Position numbers and translations under genes: made by a program. From HGM13006 sp963649625 (lineage in GTDB: Bacteria; Bacillota; Clostridia; Oscillospirales; Oscillospiraceae), in contig CAVJIP010000064.1 of NCBI GenBank assembly GCA_963649625.1, positions 1 through 17,064 on the forward strand: 17,064 nt of DNA, in the 5' to 3' direction. Positions 13,897 to 17,064 of the stretch are shown here, piece by piece; within the stretch, counting starts at the first letter, position 1, and each line of letters begins with the position of its first letter. The notes below the pieces were generated by a model. The model worked only from the letters and a program-made list of their open reading frames with translations, had not been told where the DNA came from and searched no databases.

Positions 13897-13929
13897 GCCC
13901 CGCAGCCTGGAATTTCAGACTGCGGGGCT
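13896..13929 (-). terminator. Hairpin terminator after the 22-aa ORF
   Basis: Minus strand AGCCCCGCAG, a 14-nt loop, CTGCGGGGCT, then TTTACA. The 10-bp stem is perfect and GC-rich; the U-run is short (three). Confidence 0.75.
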
Positions 13930-13932
13930 CGA

Positions 13933-14001
13933 TTATCGCTGTGATACGGCATAGTCCTCCTCTGCGAAAATCAGCTCATCAATGTCCTCCTGGGTGTGCA
14001 T
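13933..14001 (-). CDS. Tiny acidic 22-aa peptide with its own expression signals
   Basis: ATG 14001-13999 is preceded by TTAGGAGGGAACCGT, a strong Shine-Dalgarno at 6-7 nt. The 22-residue product is rich in Glu and Asp (MHTQEDIDELIFAEEDY, then AVSQR), with no membrane segment. It sits after a perfect TATAAT (14,032-14,037) and just before a strong hairpin terminator (13,896-13,929), so it could be the only coding part of a transcript of about 130 nt. Alternatively it is the last gene of the lipoprotein operon. I do not recognise it. The combination of signals, not the sequence, supports it. Confidence 0.5.
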   Translation of the reverse strand: MHTQEDIDELIFAEEDYAVSQR

Positions 14002-14031
14002 ACGGTTCCCTCCTAACAGTGGTTTCCAATC

Positions 14032-14037
14032 ATTATA
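14032..14037 (-). promoter_or_regulatory. Candidate -10 box for the 22-aa ORF
   Basis: Minus strand TATAAT (14037-14032) preceded by GTGCA. No convincing -35 is seen at 17 nt (CACATT). The inferred transcript start is near 14,025, about 24 nt before the ORF. Confidence 0.4.
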
Positions 14038-14072
14038 TGCACTTAGCCAGGAAAAATGTGCCGAATCCCGGT

Positions 14073-15209
14073 TTACTCCGTTTCCTCCGTGACCGGCGGA
14101 ATCAGCTCCTCCGGCAGCTCCACCACCGGGTACTCCACCGCATTCCACATATAGTAGTTCTGCTCCTCCAGCTGAATGTTTCCCATCAGGTAATATTCCA
14201 GAGGCTGGTCCCCTGCCGCCGTGGAGGGGTCTATGTAGTAATAGCTTCCGCTGATCTCCACCAAACACCAATAGTGCAGGGCCCCGTCCCTTTGTCCGGT
14301 AATCAGCCGGCAGGGAATCTCGCAGGCATCCATCATAACCCGGAAGGCCTGGGCAAAGCCATAGCTGGTGGCATGTCCCTCCACCAAAACTCCATAGACG
14401 CTGTTGGTCAGGGAGCGGGTGCCCTCGTCCTGGGGCTCCAGCACTGCGTCACGTCCCAGCCGCTGATAAAACCGCCGGACATTGGTCAGGGGCTGGTCGG
14501 AGCTTCCATAGATTCGTGCCAGCTGCTGAATCTGAGGCTGCAGCGCATCCCGGCTGTCCATCAGCTCCTGGGTACTGTGTACATAGTCAAAATCAATTTC
14601 CAGAATCCGCTGGCTCCCGCTGTCCGGGTACAGCTCCATGGAGCAGCTGGGCTTTTCCAGAAGCTCCGCCGGCTCCGCCTCATACACCCGGTTTACCATG
14701 TCGTCCAGGTGAAAGGAGCTATAGTCCCCCACCCGAACCACCAGCTTGGTCTGGTAGTCCTTCATGGTCTCCCGAAGCTGGAGGGCCAGAGCGTCCATGT
14801 CCGCCACATAGACAATGGAGCGGATTTCCTCCAGGCTCCGGCGGAAGGTGGTGTTAATGTGAATCTCATAATAACTGACGATTTTGGAATAGTCATAGGT
14901 CATGCTGCTTACGGCGTAGGCCCCCAGAGGGGACTGGCGCGTCACCTCGTCCACCGCCTGGCTCAGATCCTCCGACAGATTGCCCCCATAGGCCTCCGCC
15001 CGAATCACGCCCTCCTTTACGCCGTCCTCCACCATATTGAGCATGGCGTTTTTCAGGCTCAAATAGCTGCTTACCGTAAGCACATCGGAGTCCAGGGTGG
15101 TGCCGTAGTCCTCGTCATGGGGCACCACCGCCACATAGGTATTCTCTCTTAAAACCCCACAGCCGCACAGGGCCAGCAGCACCAGTACACAGCCAAGAAT
15201 CCGTTTCAC
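14073..15209 (-). CDS. Lipoprotein with transglutaminase-like domain, catalytic Cys replaced by Ser
   Basis: A 378-aa predicted lipoprotein. GTG 15209 is chosen because GAGGAGGTGA lies 5-8 nt upstream and it starts a signal peptide, VKRILGCVLVLLALCGC, with lipobox Cys17; the longer frame overlaps the YitT gene. Residues about 18-260 are unrecognised. Residues about 272-330 match the transglutaminase-like core: YGVLVEGHATSYGFAQAFRV, HYWCLVEISGSYYYIDPST. The motif usually written CxGxA reads Ser282-Tyr-Gly-Phe-Ala, while His312 and Asp327 are kept. It is therefore probably a non-catalytic binding domain, or uses a Ser nucleophile. It follows the YitT gene by 13 nt, suggesting one operon. The protein should be anchored outside the cell membrane. 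Confidence 0.75.
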   Translation of the reverse strand: MKRILGCVLVLLALCGCGVLRENTYVAVVPHDEDYGTTLDSDVLTVSSYLSLKNAMLNMVEDGVKEGVIRAEAYGGNLSEDLSQAVDEVTRQSPLGAYAVSSMTYDYSKIVSYYEIHINTTFRRSLEEIRSIVYVADMDALALQLRETMKDYQTKLVVRVGDYSSFHLDDMVNRVYEAEPAELLEKPSCSMELYPDSGSQRILEIDFDYVHSTQELMDSRDALQPQIQQLARIYGSSDQPLTNVRRFYQRLGRDAVLEPQDEGTRSLTNSVYGVLVEGHATSYGFAQAFRVMMDACEIPCRLITGQRDGALHYWCLVEISGSYYYIDPSTAAGDQPLEYYLMGNIQLEEQNYYMWNAVEYPVVELPEELIPPVTEETE

Positions 15210-15222
15210 CCCCGTCACCTCC

Positions 15223-16089
15223 TCAAAGCCGATGCTTGGAATACCGTTCAAAGCCCTCGCCCAGCACCTGGTGGGCCTCCTGGAGCACCAGAAAGGCCTC
15301 CGGGTCAATCTCCATTACCAGCTCCTTCAGCTCCGCCACCTGCTGGCGCTTAATGGCGCAGTAGATCACGTTTTTCATCTGGCCGGTGTAGGCTCCCTCG
15401 CCCTTGAGATAGGTGCAGCCCCGATCCAGCTTTTGGTCGATGGCATCCCGGATTCCCTCGTTGGAATTAGAAATAATCATGGCCACATAGGAATAGTCAA
15501 AGCGATACACCACCGCATCCAGGGCCTCGGAGCTGACAAATAACGCCACAATGCAGTAAAGCACCTTGTTGATGTCCCGGAAAGCGATTCCCGTAATCAC
15601 CGCAATGGACATATCCACCAGCAGCACCAGCTTGCCAATGGAGAGATTCTTCAGTTTGTATTTCAGCAGCCGGGCCGCAATGTCCACGCCCCCGGTGGAG
15701 GCCCCCTGCATAAACACCACGCCGCAGCCTGCGCCCACCAGCAGTCCCCCGAAAATGGCTCCCATCAGCGGCTCCGTGGGCACCAGGGGAATGTCTGCCA
15801 GGACATCAATTAGCACCGAGGAAATCAGCATTCCCGCCAGGGAGCCCCAGAAGAACTTCCGGCCCACAAACCGATAGCCCGCCAGGAACAAGGGGATATT
15901 GACCAGTACGGAAAACACACCCACGGAGAGTGCCGGCACAAAGGCGTTTACCACCATGGCCAGGCCGGAAACGCCGCCGGCCCCGATCTGATTGGGTACC
16001 AGGAACATATCGAAGCCCAGGGCGAACACCAGGGAGCCGACGGTGATCCAGAACAGGCTCTTTAGCAGAGGAATCAGCTTCTGCTTCAA
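15223..16089 (-). CDS. YitT-family membrane protein with C-terminal DUF2179 domain
   Basis: A 288-aa protein. About five hydrophobic helices are in residues 8-190 (for example LFWITVGSLVFALGFDMFLV, GVFSVLVNIPLFLAG, GAIFGGLLVGAGCGVVF), with the conserved VPNQIGAGGVSGLA and QGASTGGVDIAA loops of the YitT family. A soluble C-terminal DUF2179 (about 203-285: AMIISNSNEGIRDAI, RGCTYLKGEGAYTG, IDPEAFLVLQEAHQVLGEGF) completes it. The transported or sensed substrate is unknown. It starts with TTG 16089, preceded by AGGTGA at about 5 nt, 15 nt after the topoisomerase gene. Confidence 0.9.
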   Translation of the reverse strand: MKQKLIPLLKSLFWITVGSLVFALGFDMFLVPNQIGAGGVSGLAMVVNAFVPALSVGVFSVLVNIPLFLAGYRFVGRKFFWGSLAGMLISSVLIDVLADIPLVPTEPLMGAIFGGLLVGAGCGVVFMQGASTGGVDIAARLLKYKLKNLSIGKLVLLVDMSIAVITGIAFRDINKVLYCIVALFVSSEALDAVVYRFDYSYVAMIISNSNEGIRDAIDQKLDRGCTYLKGEGAYTGQMKNVIYCAIKRQQVAELKELVMEIDPEAFLVLQEAHQVLGEGFERYSKHRL

Positions 16090-16104
16090 CCCTTCACCTG
16101 CTTT

Positions 16105-17064
16105 CTACATATCCAGCGACAGCTGCTTTTCCTCGCTGTCCTCGTCCCTCAAGATTGCTCCGGCTGCCGGAAGTGCCTTGCTCCGATAGCGGGTCACGCT
16201 GTGAATCTGGGTGTCGCTGAGCTGCGCCACCCGATCCAGCAGGGCCTTTTTCCGCAGGGTCAGCACGGCCACGCCAATGGTGGTTCTTGTGGTTTTTGCC
16301 GACAAAATGGCGGTATCCACCACCAGCACCCGTCCATCCGTGGAGTAGAAGGCCAGGTCTGTCTCCTGGGCAAGACACAGTATGGCCCGCAGGGGGGACT
16401 TATCACTGTATGCGCCGGTAAGCCGCCGTCGGTTGGATTTGGTGTCATAGGCACTCAGGGCCACCTTGGCCGCCTTGCCGTTTTCAAAGGCAAAGAGCAT
16501 AAAGCCGCTATAGTCCCCAGGCAGGCACACCTGTACCACGCTCTCCCCCTCCTCAAAGCCCAGCTTGGCCGGGAGATAGTCTCCCAGAACGCTGGCCTTG
16601 CTGTCGTCAAACTCCCAGAGAGAGGCCTTATAGACCTGGAACCGATCCGTAAATACCAAAATCTCCGCCCTGTTGCTGGTTTCCACTGCGGCCACCAGCC
16701 GGTCTCCCTCCTTGAGCTTCTGCTCCCCGCTCATGCGGAGGCTCTGGGGGGTGATTTTTTTCAGATAGCCGTCCCGGGTGACAAACATGGTCACAGGATA
16801 GTCGGGCGTCTCGTCCTCCTCCTCTATGCTCTCCAGGGTGTCGTCATAGATAATGGTGGTTTTCCGCTCCTGGCCATATTTTTTCGCCACGCTTTCCAGC
16901 TCCCGGACGATGATGGTCTTGACCTTGCGGACGGAATTTACCGTGTCCTCCAGCTCCCCGATCTCCCGCTCCAGGGCGGCGGTCTCCTGGGTGCGCTTTA
17001 GGATATACTCCCGGTTGATATTTCTCAGCTTGATTTCCGCAATATACTCCGCCTGAATCTGGTC
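16105..17064 (-). CDS. Type II DNA topoisomerase subunit A (ParC/GyrA paralogue), C-terminal part
   Basis: The frame is open across the right edge, so the catalytic-tyrosine N-terminal half is outside; 319 codons are visible. The first residues, DQIQAEYIAEIKLRNINREY, and LEREIGELEDTVNSVRKVKT are the coiled-coil end of the breakage-reunion domain. A beta-pinwheel C-terminal domain follows, with repeated blades (TMFVTRDGYLKKI, AEILVFTDRFQVYKA, GFMLFAFENGKAAKVAL, DLAFYSTDGRVLVVD). No GyrA box (QRRGGRG) is seen; the corresponding place reads NRRRLTGAYSDKS. It is therefore more likely the decatenating ParC-like paralogue of clostridia than GyrA itself. It ends in TAG. Confidence 0.85.
   Translation of the reverse strand, partial: DQIQAEYIAEIKLRNINREYILKRTQETAALEREIGELEDTVNSVRKVKTIIVRELESVAKKYGQERKTTIIYDDTLESIEEEDETPDYPVTMFVTRDGYLKKITPQSLRMSGEQKLKEGDRLVAAVETSNRAEILVFTDRFQVYKASLWEFDDSKASVLGDYLPAKLGFEEGESVVQVCLPGDYSGFMLFAFENGKAAKVALSAYDTKSNRRRLTGAYSDKSPLRAILCLAQETDLAFYSTDGRVLVVDTAILSAKTTRTTIGVAVLTLRKKALLDRVAQLSDTQIHSVTRYRSKALPAAGAILRDEDSEEKQLSLDM

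Noticed and set aside
13941..15152. 403-codon open frame on the plus strand
   Set aside because: Antisense to the lipoprotein gene, whose signal peptide and transglutaminase-like motifs are readable; the shadow is a product of GC-biased codon use.
1..17064. CRISPR arrays, tRNA or rRNA genes, toxin-antitoxin or phage-defence genes
   Set aside because: I saw no regularly spaced repeats other than the six-copy IS motif, no tRNA-like cloverleaf or rRNA stretch, and no defence-type gene.

Overview
This window looks like a chromosomal segment of an anaerobic Gram-positive bacterium of class Clostridia, probably an Oscillospiraceae-like gut commensal. Evidence for this is a ferredoxin:thioredoxin-reductase-type protein paired with thioredoxin, a YitT/DUF2179 protein, a gyrase/topoisomerase IV subunit A paralogue without a GyrA box, purine-rich Shine-Dalgarno sites, and frequent GTG/TTG starts. 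Stop codons of intact genes include TAG, so the standard code applies. The taxonomic call rests on gene content only.

Left part (1-9,680, leftward) is a surface-polysaccharide locus in decay. A sigma-70-like promoter at 9,651-9,679 has a G9 tract inside its 17-bp spacer. It appears to drive, in order: a possible small ORF, an initiating polyprenyl-phosphate sugar-1-phosphate transferase, a chain-length regulator split into two proteins (TM1 plus coil, then TM2 plus a kinase-like domain lacking its P-loop), and the four dTDP-L-rhamnose genes rfbA, rfbB, rfbD, rfbC. rfbA carries an in-frame amber codon. A dead IS3-family element (about 2,054-3,612) follows, with six copies of a 16-bp motif at its left end. 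Beyond it lie a DUF1972-type rhamnosyltransferase truncated by foreign sequence and an AT-richer heptose pair (hddA-like kinase and the start of an hddC-like nucleotidyltransferase, cut by the window edge).

Middle part (9,829-11,500): a secreted alpha/beta hydrolase (leftward) diverges from a two-gene redox operon (rightward) encoding a 66-aa FTR-catalytic-type iron-sulfur protein and thioredoxin. The redox operon and secG converge on a shared hairpin terminator.

Right part (11,512-17,064, leftward) holds secG, a GNAT acetyltransferase and prfB. prfB has no programmed frameshift stop, but it keeps what looks like the frameshift's internal Shine-Dalgarno, and it is overlapped by a 16-codon upstream ORF ending in UGA. 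Next come a tiny free-standing gene for a 22-aa peptide, a lipoprotein with a Ser-substituted transglutaminase-like domain, a YitT-family membrane protein and the 3' part of a type II topoisomerase A subunit. The last three are closely spaced and probably cotranscribed.
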